From positions 1,922,001 through 1,986,000 of the forward strand of contig CM065312.1 in the NCBI GenBank assembly GCA_033032175.1: a stretch of DNA of 64,000 bases, in the 5' to 3' direction. The notes beneath the pieces were generated by a model. It made no database searches and was not told the DNA's origin. It saw only the letters and a list, made by a program, of their open reading frames with translations. Both the position numbers and the translations under genes were made by a program. The DNA comes from Saturnia japonica (lineage: Eukaryota > Arthropoda > Insecta > Lepidoptera > Saturniidae). Below, piece after piece: positions 11,451 through 24,507 of this stretch (positions are counted from its first letter, which is position 1; every line of letters starts with the position of its first letter).

Positions 11451-13008
11451 TTACAGTACGAGCGGTCAGTCAGTCGAGATACGCTGATTTTCGATTTTTT
11501 AAATAAAGTTTTTTTTTTAATTAATGGAAACAATTTTTTTTTAAATTAAGTTTATTACAAAAATATAAATAAATTATAAACTTATTTATTACATTCAAAG
11601 TTTTTTTTTGTTATTTTTGTAATGACAGTCAGTTTGGACACTTTTATCGTATCTACACTTATCTCGTAGGTATATAAGGATAAGCATGGCAATGAACAAT
11701 GGATAAATAAAAATAATCCGTAAAACTTCGCCTATAAACAGAATACTTTAATTAATTACTCGCGCATTATCTCGCTTCTTGTTATCCCGTTGAATTTCGC
11801 ATCCCACTTAACACCGGTCATTGTTATCACTGAACATCGCAAAAACTCGTATCTCGCCGACAAAGCCCATACAGTAACATCTCCACAGGAATCCGAAGGA
11901 GTCTGCGCTCATTAACGCTTCTCCCGACCGACTCTATATCTCGTCTATAATCACCCTATCTTCACTTTAATTCGCTACTCTAAAATAAGCTCAATGTCAA
12001 TAAAACCAAAATCTTATTTTAATTGATAACCGTGACAGAACTAACATCGAATGAAAAAGACGTAACTTCGACTCTCGTCCTGGACGATGGATAATAGACT
12101 TTAAGTTAAATAAATCTGTTCTTATTTCACAATAAAATTAATGGATTGACTTAAGTCACTGCAGAATAGAAACGTAAATGTTTGATACTTGAAAAAAGTA
12201 TTAACTAATAAATAAGACTTATAAAAACCGATTGTAATACTACAGCAATAAAGTCTGATTTCAAATAACGGCTTGCAATTTTTATGTCGTATTACAGCGC
12301 GGTTTAAGTGCATACGATGCGCGATTAGCGTTTTTGCATCAACGGTGTAATTATGCTCGATCGGCGGCTCGTATGAAGACATAAATAAAGTAAGGACGCC
12401 TGAATTAGCGGCTCAGTAACTGCCAGCACGGGTTGACTAAAGGCCAAAAACAAAAGAGATGACGCCATCATATCCACACGCAGGTGTGGTTGAAAAAGCA
12501 TGATAACTTCTATAAAAGTGAGAAAATACTTTGAGTCTCAGAAAATGGGAAGAATGTTTCTCATATACGGTTGATAATTAAAATATTGCAGGAACATTGC
12601 CTCGATGAGCGTATTCTATCAACTGGTGAGTGTTTTGAGAAGCTGTTTAACTTAATTACCTCTTCTCTTTCATAACAGAACCACACGCACTTGGCTTCGG
12701 AGCCATTCCATCCCGGCACGAACCAAAAATCTCTTTGTGTTTTATCTTCGTCGTACCGTGAAACTTTGGACCCATCTCCCAGTCAGTATGTTCCCACCTT
12801 CTTAGGATATCAGTTCCCTCAAGTGTAACATAAAAATAATCTCTTCGTTATAGTTTTTTTTTAATGTGTAATGCTATTATATGTTTTATTTGTGGCTCAT
12901 AATAGATATCCCGTAATCAAACGGGGTTGTATTTATTCTCCTAATTAATAAACGTACTCTGTGGCTTGAGCGAAACTGTATAGCGGAGCTGGCAATCAAA
13001 ATATCGGC
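11451..13008. other. Gene-free stretch
   Basis: No gene, RNA or clear repeat. An 86-codon minus-strand frame (12122-12382) has no recognisable domain and is probably accidental. Confidence 0.45.
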
Positions 13009-13527
13009 TAATCTATACACATAATAAAATTAAAGTGTCAATTTGTAATGTCAAAATAACAGCTTTTTACTAAATGCATATGAAAGTTTATGCGACACCT
13101 ATAACAAAAAACCATTTTAAAATTTTTTGTCTGTCTATCTGTTTGTTCCGGGTAATCTCCGAAACGGTTGGACCGATTATGACAGGACTTTCACTGATAG
13201 ATAGCTGATGTTATAGGGAGTAACTTAAGTTACTTTTATTTTAGAAAAATAATTAGGGTTCCGCACAAATAAAAAAATGGTTATGGTGAATCAATTCGGA
13301 CGCTTAAATAGGCTTACACGTAATAAACCATAAGAGATGTAGCAAATTAATGTACTACACAATTGTAGACATTAAAAATATCTACAAAAAAATCAGCGAG
13401 AGTATATATCTATCTTCTAAGGAACACCCACAATAAACATTTTTGTCTCTAAAATAGCAGGGAGAGGGGGAGCAAGATTCGCGCGGGCATTCTGTAGTCC
13501 ACGTGAGCGAAGCCGCAGGCACAGATA
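13009..13527 (-). repeat. Dispersed repeat family H, full-length copy 1
   Basis: Nearly the same 520 bases recur at 15703-16220 in the same orientation. Read on the minus strand they begin with CTGTGCCTGCGGCTTCGCTC and a CCCGCGCGAATCTTGCTCCC block, pass CCGTTTCGGAGATTACC, and end with TTAATTTTATTATGTG. The start motif (CTGTGCCCGNGGCTTCGCTC) is shared with 18400 and is common in Lepidoptera. No open frame. Probably a LINE-derived or non-autonomous element. Confidence 0.65.
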
Positions 13528-14494
13528 TTTTTTAAATAAAGTGTGTTCAAAGGTCAAATATTGCTTATCATTAGGTAAATGATTCAAACAGGTAACAGTA
13601 ATGAAAGCTAGATTTCAATAATTACTACCTATTTCATTGTTATTTCAACCTAATTCCATATGTAAACATCAATTACATGTATAGAAATGGATAAATTCCA
13701 GGTTATTACTGAATACAACAGTGAACAAGCTACTTTGTATGTTAGTTTCGTTAACGTACATGATACATAGTGACATGGCACGTTAAGAAATGCGATTAAA
13801 ATTACCGCTGCAGTGTGTAGGAATTGGGCAATATACGATTGCATTCATGGAAATGTGGTGGCTAATTTAGCCAGTTAGCTCTGTCTTATTATTAGGTAAA
13901 TAAAACAGACAGGCATAAATAAGATTTCACTTTCCTAATTATCGTATTAGCTTTCATTACATAATCCAACATGGACAATATGGTATGTCAAGTGATTTTT
14001 TACATGATCACATTTATCAAGAATTTGTCAAGTAGATTTTCCACTACTGTAAAGATAAATCAAAAAGTAACTAAGTATCCAAATAAACAAATAAGTGGCC
14101 AAAAAATGAAAACGTAATTTATTTACGTGCAAACCTATAGGTTTTTTTTTTGTTATTTGATATAGCAGATTAATTTGCCTGTGTCAGTGTTTTATGGTCA
14201 TGATATTAATAATTACAATATCTTTCTTAGCTACTTCAATGTCCAAGTCACTGTCCAACGTGGTTAGGTCATGTTATAGTAAAGTAGTGGTTACCTTGCA
14301 ATAAGTATGAAAGGTGGTTCTGACACGGGCGGCTAACTTCAGTCCCACACACCAACCGCCGCGACCTCCTTTTTTCTTTTTTTTTACGGTAGTTAGTGTA
14401 GACTATTTCAGATCACTATATACATATACACATGTTACTTACTTCCTCCCAGGAGGCAGGGACATATATATATGTATATGTTAGTTCAGCTCGA
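13528..14494. other. Gene-free stretch
   Basis: No gene recognised. A 64-codon minus-strand frame at 13650-13844 shows no motif. Around 14401-14480 TA-rich blocks flank a C/G-rich core and could pair. Confidence 0.4.
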
Positions 14495-14725
14495 GTTTTA
14501 CGGATAGGAAATTAGTCAGATCGCGACTTCTTTGCAATCGCGGCAACAGCCCAAGCCAAGGTCCGGCCACTTTGGCACCCTTGCGCGCTTATTGCCCACG
14601 CTTTCGCGGCTGAGTGCCTTAAGCACTCGCCCCCAATCCCGGTAAAGCTGTAAAAGCAATCAACGGCTCTGTTTTTGGATAGGGCTCGGGCCTCACAAGC
14701 TAACAGTAAGGTTAGATTGAAAAAA
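14495..14725 (+). repeat. Dispersed repeat family F, longest copy
   Basis: Ordered blocks: GTCAGATCGCGACTTCTTTG, CGCGGCAACAGCCCAAGCC, GCGGCTGAGTGCCTTAAGCA, CGGTAAAGCTGTAAAAGC, and a terminal GCTAACAGTAAGGTTAG followed by an A-run. Shorter copies are at 6475 (reverse), 11268 and 20845. The A-run at the end suggests retroposition. Confidence 0.5.
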
Positions 14726-15702
14726 AAAATCTGAATTTGGTAATTCTAAATTCATATCGTATACAGTTATTTCAAATTCAGATTATTTTTTACAAAGATA
14801 ACAACCAAAATGTATCAAATAAAATGCAATGAATATTACCAAAAAAAAAAAGTATTCATAATAATCCGATTCAAAACATATTTTACTCGTAGAAAGCTTG
14901 TATAGGAAATTAAATTATGAGGACATGTATCCACCACTCACCTGCACATGGAGATCCTCTTCTACGGGGTAACCCGGCTGAGTTTGTGGCTTAGATCGCT
15001 GATCTACTTAACACGGCACTAGTCTAAACTGGCACTAGGTTTTATTACGGTTTTCTAGAGATTTTTACCGATTTTGTAATTTTTCTCAACGCAGTTACGC
15101 TCAGAGCGGTGTGCAAGTTGCAAAATTCCAACGTACCTGTACCTACTACGTTTTTGATAGAGAGCAGCACTTGTGTTCGTTTTTAGTGCGTTCAGGTAAA
15201 TTAGTGGACAGATACATTCAATTTAATTATTAAAACGAATATAGAAAAAGATTTCTGCTAACATATACCTAATGAAAATACGGAAAAATTATGTTATTAA
15301 TCACATTAAAATGTAGAAAATGTAAAATGTAAGAAATTCGTTGGCAATTGCTAGCGTACTATAATACTGAGAATGGATAAAAAACCACATTAGAAAATTG
15401 CAAAAACTCGATGTAAATTGACCCCTTAACCAATTACAATAAAGTAGTCAACAAATGAAACATAATTCTTATAAAGAGCAAATAAAGACATTTCAGGTGA
15501 ATGCCGTATAAAATTCCAATTACCTATTTCGGTTAGGTAAAGTGGATAATTTTCCATAAATGGAATCTGCCGACGCCCGGAACGCGACTGCGATAGCGTG
15601 AAATAATGAGGGTCTGCAATAATAATCGATTGCTAGTTAATTTTAACACGACTAATGTCCAACAATTAAACAAGTTGCTACAAATTAGGATATTCTACAA
15701 TA
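14726..15702. other. Gene-free stretch
   Basis: No gene or named repeat recognised. AT-rich with A-runs. Confidence 0.45.
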
Positions 15703-16220
15703 ATCTATACAATTAATAAAATTGAAGTGTCTGTTTGTAATGGCAAAATAACAGTTTTTTACTAAATACATATGAAAGTATATACGATACCTATAACAAA
15801 AAGCTTATTTTTAAAATTGTTGCCTGTCTGTCTGTCTCTATGTCTCTTCCTGGTAATCTCCGAAACGGTTGGATCGATTTTGACGGGACTTTCACTGATA
15901 GATAGCTGATCATATAGAGAGTACATTAGGCTACTTTTATTTTAGAAAAATATTTAGGGATCCGCATAAATAAAAAAAACTGGTCATGGTGAACCAATTA
16001 GGGCGCTCAAATGGTTTATGCTGAGTAAACCATAAGAGATATAGCAAAATACATAATCATAAACATTAAAAAGACCTACTAAAAAGTTCGGGAGAGTATA
16101 TATCTATCTTCTAAGGAACACCCACAATAAGCATTTTTGTCTCTAAAATAGCCGGGAGAGGGGAGCAAGATTCGCGCGGGCATTCTGTAGTCCACGTGAG
16201 CGAAGCCACGGGCACAGCGG
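15703..16220 (-). repeat. Dispersed repeat family H, full-length copy 2
   Basis: Direct-repeat partner of 13009-13527, about 2.7 kb away in the same orientation. Blocks such as AATCTCCGAAACGGTTGGA, TTTCACTGATAGATAGCTGA, GAGTATATATCTATCTTCTA and CGCGCGGGCATTCTGTAGTC are shared base for base or nearly so. The terminal GTGAGCGAAGCCACGGGCAC matches the reverse of the family start. Confidence 0.65.
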
Positions 16221-16404
16221 CTATAAATACAAAAAGCGTTCCTTTGTTTTTATGCCTCCCATGTGAAACTATAAAATCATTCATCAGACTGCGATGAAAC
16301 TTTGGAAGTTATTATCCGTACACCCGCGAAATTCCTGGTACAACTAGTTTATAACAAATGGCCCGTGAGTCTTTTTTTTTCTTTTTAGTTCTGTATAAGT
16401 TTAG

Positions 16405-16672
16405 CGGCGTTGGGCCACAATTTCACCTGATGTGGCTCAAGAAGACAGTAAGCCTAGTGGGACCACTAGTTTGCAAATGCAGCTGCCGGAACACACCTAT
16501 AGATGCCTGGTGACAGATTTTCAATTTGAGGGCTTAGCTAGCTCGAAGGAGATTAGAAAATTCCCAAACACAGCTCTATGGTTTCATCATGACGTTTTAC
16601 TTCACTGAAAGCTCAGATTCATGTCGACAGGCGCGGTGTCCGTACACGCTACTACTCAGCCATCATTAGAAG
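16405..16672 (-). mobile_element. tRNA-derived SINE family B, near full-length copy
   Basis: Minus-oriented copy of the family defined at 31340-31655. It has the tail (CACCTGATGTGGCTCAAG), the GCAGCTGCCGGAACACACCT block, GGTGACAGATTTTCAATTTG, ATGGTTTCATCATGACGTTT, and at its right end the A-box side of the tRNA-like head (minus strand GATGGCTGAGTAGTAGCG). The B-box part is damaged. Confidence 0.7.
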
Positions 16673-17430
16673 TCGCGGGCAGTTATAGATAAATATCGGT
16701 TATGCGTATAAAACCGATAATGCCGATGCCTAATGCAGTTCATTAATTAGTTGATGTGGTCGGCTATGAACAACAATGTAGCATTCATGCAAGAGCAGTG
16801 AACAGCGCTCGGCAGCGGAACGCGTTCGCCGGTAAGATTACTAATTACCCATCATAACTCATCAACACAGCAATTAATAGGCTAGCCCGGCCGGTTGTTT
16901 AACTAATTGTGGCTTGATCTTCATAAAAATCAACAATTTCGTTACAACTCCATACGTGTGGATTTATGTAGAGTTGAAACTAATAATTTAGACTACTTCT
17001 GATTCAATTAAAGTCATCTATTTTATGGCAAAAGCTATTTTTATATAAAGCTTTTGTACTATGTAAACTCAGAGCTTTAGAAGAACATATTTTAAAAATA
17101 CAGTAAATGGTAAAAAAACCTAACAAAAGCTGTAAAACCAAATGAGCAACAACAAAAAACTAAAATAAATAAATCGATAAACAGATATATAACAATAAGA
17201 ACAAAATTAAGTACTATCTATAAAAACAAAATTAAGTAGCTCTTGATATACCATAAAACGTGCCAATATCACTAATGTTAAAATTGAGAGTTGTTACGAG
17301 TGACGAAAAAGTCCTCTTCTAGTGGAAAGGCCGTTAGCCAAGCAATATGACAGTCCAGCACATATTAGATATTTCTTCGCCCAGAAAGCAATATTTATGC
17401 ATGCTGTTATTACTATTATAGAACTAATGA
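16673..17430. other. Gene-free stretch
   Basis: Nothing recognised apart from a CpG-containing patch near 16800-16835. Confidence 0.4.
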
Positions 17431-18060
17431 ATTGACAAATTTAGTCAAAAATGTCAGCCAATCACTTCAAATACTTAGGTTTAGTCATAACATCAGACGC
17501 ATCAATTGCCAGAGGCCTCGAAAATCGTATAAATACGAGTGTTCTAAAATGAAGACCATTTGGAATGGTTATCTGTGACCCAAAAAAATTCCCATAGAAG
17601 TCAAAAGAAATGTACACACACGAGCAATAAATAAAGCCAATGCTTCTTTAGGGATCTGAGTGCTGGTCCATGCGGAAATCGAATGAGCAGAAATGTAACA
17701 GAAATAAGGATGCTCAGGTAGTCCGGAGGAATTACTCTTAAGTATAAAGTTAGAAATGAGCATATTCTAGGAATATTTAAGGATGCAAAAATACGTTACA
17801 AAATTGCCGAAAACTGGATGACTTATGTTCATGTTATGTATCATGAGACCACATAAAAAGATCCTTTGTGGACATTAGCGACCCGAAGTTCGTGGTAGGT
17901 CACAAACCGTCTTGATATGAATAGTTTGGAGGGGCATGATGGTGATGGGATTATACCCGAAATATCGAATAAATAACTAATTAAGACTAAAAGGCCTGAA
18001 TCCAAAAGATATGAGAAGTGAGGCTTGGTAGACGAAGAAGAGAAGGAGAACCTACTTTAT
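17431..18060 (+). pseudogene. RTE-like LINE ORF relic, C-terminal region
   Basis: Several frames of the plus strand, joined across stops and shifts, match the order of the post-polymerase region of RTE-like elements. Seen are FKYLG-like coding (TTCAAATACTTAGG at 17466), PKKFPIEVKRNV (from about 17581), ECWSMRKSNEQK (about 17657-17692), a RMLR-like block, a RPHKK-type motif (about 17851), and near 18000 the sequence RPESKRYEK. It has multiple in-frame stops and is long dead. The RTE assignment is by motif order only. The A-rich GAAGAAGAGAAGGAG near 18037 may be its degenerate 3' end. Confidence 0.6.
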
Positions 18061-18394
18061 CTATAATTGTACATTGTTGTTTATAATTGTGCATTTCTTA
18101 TTTCTAAGATTTCATAAAAAGGGTAAAACAAACAACTCTCTAAAAGTTCCAGTAATGTGACACGCGGGTCGAGTACAGGGCGCGGGGCGATGCGCTCGCG
18201 CAGGCCGTTACAACAGGTCTGGGCAGTTTTTGTCGCACGGTTACGCGGTGCCATAGTGGTCAAGCGAATCGCCCTCTCTCGCTACCGCTGGTGACTTGCG
18301 AACAAATTCCTTTTTTTGTTTTAATTTTTTAACGAGTATTTAAGTAAATTTGTATTCTGATTGCAAATTCTTTGATAATTGATTATATGAATAT

Positions 18395-18900
18395 GGATAG
18401 ACTAGCTGTGCCCGTGGCTTCGCTCACGTGGATTACAAAATGCCCGCACGAATATTATTATATAAAAACTCCCGCCAGCCGCGGTTGACATCATAAAATA
18501 AAATCGTAATTATTATGCCGTACTGCGTAGTTAATTTATTATTATGTATAACAATGTCAATAAATCAAAAAATTGTTCTCGTTGACAACGTTGTCATTTT
18601 ATAATTACTGCACATGCGCATAGTAAATTAACATACCGGTTGGTATGGAAGCCGATGTCATTCCCGCATTATCGCGCATGCTCATTTGGTCTTCCCAGGT
18701 CTTGTTCTTAGAAACTTTCATCCCATATTTTGTACCCTTAACGTTTTATTTTTGCTACAAAAAATAACCTATGTTCTTTCCCAAGGTCCAATCTATCTCT
18801 GTACCAAAATTCATCAAATTTAGTTAGCGGTTTAAGCGTGAAAACGTAACAGACAGACAGAGTTACTTTTGCATTTATAATATTATTATAGTGTGGATAG
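18395..18900 (+). repeat. LINE-related repeat, family H-like start
   Basis: Starts with ACTAGCTGTGCCCGTGGCTT and CGCTCACGTGGATTACA, and ends with TTAGCGGTTTAAGCGTGAAA, AACAGACAGACAGAGTTACT and TTTATAATATTATTATAG. These are the start and end motifs seen on many lepidopteran RTE-type or RTE-derived insertions, so this 0.5-kb copy looks complete but non-coding. Confidence 0.6.
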
Positions 18901-20844
18901 TTTGCTCGATTTTATAATGTATTTTCTATTACAGATAAAAACAGCGAACACTCAATAGTAGGTACATTATGAGAAATATTCTTTAAGCAGTTTAAAGCTA
19001 TCGAAGCAGTGACGTAGCTAGCAAAGGCGGTTCTGGAGACGGTAAGTTGCGCTTTTGATGGCGGATAGAGCAGCAATAAAATATGTGTTGGCTTTTAGGA
19101 TGAAAAACCAGTTTTTTGTGGTTTTTGTAAATTTACTTCTTCATTTGACCTACAAACGAGTATGTTAGTAAATCTTTGCTTAAGTTTCGAAGCATTGTAA
19201 TGTTATATTGTGTAAGTTTTCGTTTTTTACGGTAGGGTAATACCCGAAATAAGAAAATAGTATCTAAAAAAAATTAAAAGCTGAACATGTTATCAAAAAC
19301 ATGTTATTATATTTTATCAATAGAACTTAGAAATTACATCTTAGAAGCGCAAATGCGTAAGTCAGAACAAACTAATTTTAACTTAAGCACTAATTTTTTA
19401 AGTCCAATTAATTGTGTCAATCGATAGTTATTTTCGTTCATCTTGATAGTAGTCTCGAAAGATAAACGATACTAAAATATATTTTAAAATGTGTATTGCC
19501 TAAACGACTCATTATGACAAGATATCACTGAACAGTAATGACGATTGTATCAAATACTAATATTCTGCTAATACTGATGAAAAATAAAAAAAAGCCTCCA
19601 GTTATTAAGTAAGACCGTTATTATTATTTCCTAATTAAAACACTTCCGCTCATCGCTCGCACCGCGGCCCCGATCTAATGCTATAGTTTTTGTTTATTAA
19701 CATTTAATTAGATGATAAAGTCGTAATTTCTAAGTATACACCGGTGCACCATTCATTTGTGCAGTTTAACTAAGGTATGCACGTGTCTTTGTATGTTTAA
19801 CCACTGTGCAATTTATCATAATCTATTTTTTTATAGGTCAGCGTTTGTCTAGAGTAAAGTCATTAAAAACATGACTGAACACGCTAAACCAATATTTGAG
19901 ACTGTCTCTCAAGCGCAGCTGCTTGAATGATTTTCAACACGCAGCTAGTAAATAGCGCTTAGTACTAAAATATCCTTTACTAGCACATATCATAATTTTT
20001 CCTTAACCGGAAGCTTATGCTCTTTATAGTGCTAAGTTTAAAATCTATAGAGCGTACTCAGTCTTAGCTCAGCCTTAAGTTCCGAAATTGAAATTTATAG
20101 TCGCAAGCTTAGCATTTGCTCAGCTCTGCCTCAGTAAAGTTCAAGTCATCGAATTCGACGACTTACAGAAAACTTGGGTATTATACTATTAAAAAAATAG
20201 TATAGCATAATAGTGACCTAACAGTGAATTTTATACACTTTTTAATTTATCTGTATTGCTTGATTCATATTGGCTACTACATAGAAATTACTGTTTTTAT
20301 TACGTACACGTTTTGTTATTCCTGTTGTTTGCTGTTGTTTCTCGTTATTGGTTTGAAACTTTAATCTTTTTATTTTATGCACTCAACTCTAGCGGTAGGA
20401 ATGGCATCTATGATATTTGATCAAAATATCGATATGGGAATTTCAATAACAAAACATTTTTAGGCTGCTAGGTAAGTACGTCTTCACCTTTATATCTTTG
20501 GTATTAAAAATTATATAATAAGGTAGGTACTTACTCTTGTATAAGGTAAACTACATCTTTTAATAATAACTGATGAACCGAGCAACGAAAGCCTAAATTA
20601 AGTTGCTACCTGCAACACTAAGTAACCATTTTTTTTCTACACACTGCTGGGTTACATAAAAATGTCAATTAAAACCTACTTTTAAGAACAAAACCGTAAT
20701 TACCTACGTGTTGTCACTAAAGCGCTTACACTAGCGATCGGTGTTCATTTTACATGACTTGAGAACCTAGTAAATCGGCATTTATGTGTGCGTGCGGCGC
20801 CGTTATCGCTCGTTGTATGGAACTAGCTTTCTGTTACTATTCTG
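18901..20844. other. Gene-free stretch
   Basis: Nearly 2 kb in which I see no gene, RNA or identifiable repeat. Confidence 0.45.
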
Positions 20845-20925
20845 GGTCAAGTCCGGTGAAGCTGTAAAAGCCGCCAGAGGCTCCAGGGTCCCTAAGGCTA
20901 ACAGTATAGTCAGTTCTAAAAAAAA
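20845..20925 (+). repeat. Dispersed repeat family F fragment
   Basis: CCGGTGAAGCTGTAAAAGCC, AGGCTCCAGGGTCCCTAAGG and CTAACAGTATAGTCAG follow the order seen at 14641-14720, ending at an A-run. Confidence 0.5.
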
Positions 20926-21665
20926 ACAAATGTTACTATTCTGTCTTGGTCTAAGTCGGACAAATACCAGACAAAAGCATCTGCACTTTACCGAGATACG
21001 AAAATATATTTTTGTGTAAGATAGTGTATAGGTAGTTTATTGTTAACATATCCCTTACACTTGGATCACGTCTTCAAACAAGTTTTTTTGTTTGCTGACA
21101 TTCATCGGACGATAAGTAAGAATACAATGGCGCCCCCCTCATTAGTACCAACTCGTTGTTTGCTATTTCACCTTCCAACCGTCATGCAGTTATCGATACG
21201 TCATAACAATAATAATTTACTATATTTATTTGCAACTAGTACTGAAATTCAATTAGGTTTAATTTCTGCGATATATAGTAAGTATTTTTTTTACACATAT
21301 ACGAGAAATATATCTAAGTGTATAAATACAATGTTGGAGGTTTGCCGTTGTGCGTGAATTACGCAAAAACTACGGGACGAACCCTAGTTTTTTTTTTCTT
21401 GGGTATTTAAACCTTATCTAAAAAAAATGTCATTAAAGTTTTAAGAAAATAGGATTTTTATAAGCACGTGAGCGGACACAGCTAGTTAATATACATATAT
21501 ATATATAGATAAAATTCCGATCCTGGGCAGTTTTTTAACAATTACTTGCTTGAAGCTGACGTAGATCCTCTTCTGCGGTATCATGCTAGCGATACCTGGG
21601 CCGACAAACCAGACGACGTGCAAGTACTCTCTTTTGACTGCTTAATTCTCCCGCATTATCTATAG
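20926..21665. other. No gene recognised; possible upstream part of the LINE remnant
   Basis: A 105-codon plus-strand frame (21040-21357) starts without ATG and shows no family motif. At 21365-21495 the minus strand shows AACTAGCTGTGTCCGCTCAC, a family H-like start. The bases from about 21540 may be a scrambled upstream part of the LINE that follows. Confidence 0.35.
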
Positions 21666-22391
21666 GTGTCTGAGTTGAGCGACAGCAAAGTCTATGTGTT
21701 ATTGTTTACAAGAAAGAAAAAGCCTCATATCGGTGATTATATGATCGACTCTATTAAATTAAAGGAAGTAACAACTATTCGAGACTTGGGCATCATTGTA
21801 GATGGATCTTTGAACTTTCGATATCACATCGATAACATAATCCAAAAACCATCCAAATTATCTGGGTTTATTAGTCGTCAGATGAAAATATTTAAAGAAC
21901 TCAGCCTAACGATAACAATTTATAATTCTATTCTACGCGGAATTTTAGAATACAATAGTCCTGTTTGGAATCCCTGCTACCAAGTATATTCAGACAGAAT
22001 TGAACGAGTACAAAAGCGTTTCATGTACCACTTGGCATATTCTGATTACAAATGTAAAATCTTGAAAACTTATGAAGAACGCCTTTCTTATTACAGAGTT
22101 ATGTCGCTTTGTACTCGTAGGAGGAACTCTGATATCGTGTGTCTTTTTAAATTGCTACATGGAATCACAGACTCCCCCTACATTCTTGAACGTTTGAATT
22201 TTGCGATTCCACGTTTGGGCAGTCGTTTGCATAACAGAAAAACTTTTTACCTGCCTCATTGCAGAACAAATATTGCTCAACATTCTCCAATATATCGTAT
22301 GTCCTCTTTCTGTAACGCTGTTCGCACAGAGATTGATATATTTTCAGGTTCTGTTTCCTCTATTAAAAATATTCTTAAAATACTTAAATAA
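21666..22391 (+). pseudogene. Jockey/CR1-like LINE reverse transcriptase, C-terminal fragment
   Basis: The longest open frame in the window (241 codons) is the thumb/C-terminal part of a non-LTR retrotransposon reverse transcriptase. Landmarks are RDLGIIVDGSLNF at residues 39-51, the hallmark EYNSPVWNP at 95-103, RIERVQKRF at 111-119, and SRLHNRKTF-like residues near 205-213. The catalytic palm motif (YxDD) lies upstream of what survives and is missing. The frame opens at GTG right after an in-frame TAG (21663-21665), so there is no genuine start. It is a 5'-truncated or broken copy. A 3' untranslated segment and a short A-rich tail follow to about 22588. The superfamily call (Jockey or CR1) rests on the SPVWNP and RIERVQKRF blocks. 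Confidence 0.85.
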
Positions 22392-22588
22392 TGTAATTTC
22401 TATGATTTTAGTTTACTTACTTTTTGTACCGCCTAATGTGTTTTTTTTTCTATAACTTATGTGCATGCTGTATCCACATCTAGAAGAGTACAATCATTGC
22501 ATGATTTTACAATATTGCTCATTTCTAATTATATACATAGGTTGTAGTCAGTTTTGTGGACCAATTAATAAAATAAATAAATAAAATG
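22392..22588 (+). mobile_element. LINE 3' UTR and AAAT-repeat tail
   Basis: Follows directly on the stop codon of the reverse transcriptase fragment and ends in a simple (AAAT)n-like tail at 22565-22588 (TTAATAAAATAAATAAATAA), typical of CR1/Jockey 3' ends. This gives a natural 3' boundary for the element. Confidence 0.7.
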
Positions 22589-22865
22589 ATTTTAAGATCG
22601 GCCACCAACTCCCCAATCTAGGTATTCTTTCGTATATACGTCATCGTCTCTTCATAAATCCCAGAATCTTCAGGGGTAATTTTCTTTTCCGCCACCAGAA
22701 GCTAACATTCTTGTTATTGTGTTACTATCCAGGTCTTAAGTCGATACATAAGGACGGGTCTTATGATAATTTTATATATCCGTATATCAGTTCAGCAGTT
22801 TCGAAGATTAGCTCAAAGAAACAAACAAAAACACATACAAAATTGAAAAAACCTTGTTTGTATAG

Positions 22866-23045
22866 GTATCTTAGGTGGCAAACAACCATACAGCCCGTTT
22901 GATGGTAAGGTGCTACCGCAGTCTATGGACGCTTATAATACTATAACCCTTGAACCCTTGAATCCAATTCCCCAAGAGGCTCTGGAAACCCTACTCACCA
23001 CAGGAACACAACAAAGGTTTATTTAGCTGCGATCTTTCTTAGTTG
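22866..23045 (+). repeat. Dispersed repeat family D, copy 2
   Basis: Contains GGTGGCAAACAACCATACAG, CCCGTTTGATGGTAAGGTGC, AGTCTATGGACGC, CTCTGGAAACCCTACTCACC, CAGGAACACAACA and GCTGCGATCTTTCTTAG, in family order. It is the plus-oriented, most readable copy. Confidence 0.65.
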
Positions 23046-24444
23046 TTATTTGATTTTTGGTAGCGTGCAAACAACCATATCTACTTTAGAAAACGCATGT
23101 ATTTCGAAACTTCAAACAAAAACTACATTTGTATTACTGACTTATATTATTTTGTATATAAACTTACAATATAATGTAGGTATGCGTTAAGACTTCTCTA
23201 TCTCGTTCATACTTTAGTAGAATTTAGTAATGCTAGAAGCGAGAAATGTTGCGAGCTGCTTGTCTACACATATATTGTACCTACTTCGTTGTTACTATGT
23301 ACATATTTACATAGAAAAGAAAACAAATATTGTTTAAACGAAAATCAATATATATATAATGGTAATTTACGAGCCGCCGTGTCGTAACTGAACGCGTTTA
23401 CGATGCTCTCTAATTGATTTATTTGCTTTCCAAGGTGTTGGGAGAATGTTAATGGTGCGCTCGCTTGCCACTGCGCGGTCCATGCAAAAATTATTACCCG
23501 TTTTAAACATTGAAAAACGATAGGTTTTGTTTTTTTATTAATTAAATCATTTAATGGTTTAATTTAACTACATACTAATGATGACAATGACGGTTCCCCG
23601 TGTACACTATGTCATGGGCAATTAGGTTTAATACATCACCAATTAATTTTGGATTTACTTCAAAAATGTAATGAAACACAACAGTTTAAGTTCTTGTGCT
23701 CATCATTGAGGCTACAAGAAGCAGAATTGAACCTATTAACATACCTACTCATAATCTAAAAATTTGCTTTGACAAAACCACAATGTTCTAAAGTTATTAA
23801 ATTCATGCTATCGCCTATTTTAAATATACTAACCCGAAAAATCCGTATTTCAATGATGACTATTCTCTAGATTTTTAGAAGCTCATATAACTTGACAAAT
23901 AAACGTTATAGAAGAAACGTGTGTTCACACATCCATACCTCCTAGAAGTAAGTAAAATTAGGCCGAATATGAACGAATTTCAAAACCTCACATTTTTTTA
24001 GCTGTCCGTTTCACGTGAAATGCTCCAATTGGCAACTAAACGTTACGATTCACCTGATAGCCATGTCACCACTATACATGGTAATCCGTTCATGTCTTGG
24101 ATCATTAAAACCTTCACACCTTCGCGTGTAATAAGCATATATTTAATAAAACTGCTGCTGTTAAAAACAACAATATTCAAATAAAGGTTTTATATATTCA
24201 TAATGTTCCTTAAACTGCCATAAATAGAAGACTAAATTGTTTACAGAGTGAGTTATTGCTCTCTACGAGTATTGTAACAAGCAGAAAGCAGGTGAAGAGC
24301 TGAATAAAAAGTTGATGAATCGTCTCATGCAAATATAAATCCAGAGCCGATGCTAATTAATTTCTAAATGGAAATTTCTAAAATTGCTTCCTCCAAGGGC
24401 GTAAGAAAGAAGAATGTTGCTAAGCCTTTTTTATATTACAAAGG
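23046..24444. other. Gene-free stretch
   Basis: No gene, RNA or clear repeat recognised across 1.4 kb. Confidence 0.45.
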
Positions 24445-24507
24445 TGACAAACAAACATACGGCCCGCCTGATGGTAAGCGGCTAACGTAACCTAGGGATC
24501 AGCAGTA
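24445..24507 (+). repeat. Dispersed repeat family D, 5' fragment
   Basis: AGGTGACAAACAAACATACG followed by GCCCGCCTGATGGTAAGCGG. The copy is cut short where mariner-like coding sequence begins at about 24508, so either the mariner inserted here with deletion or the two were joined by rearrangement. Confidence 0.6.

Noticed and set aside
21040..21357. 105-codon plus-strand frame
   Set aside because: It starts at TTG rather than ATG, is AT-driven and shows no family motif.
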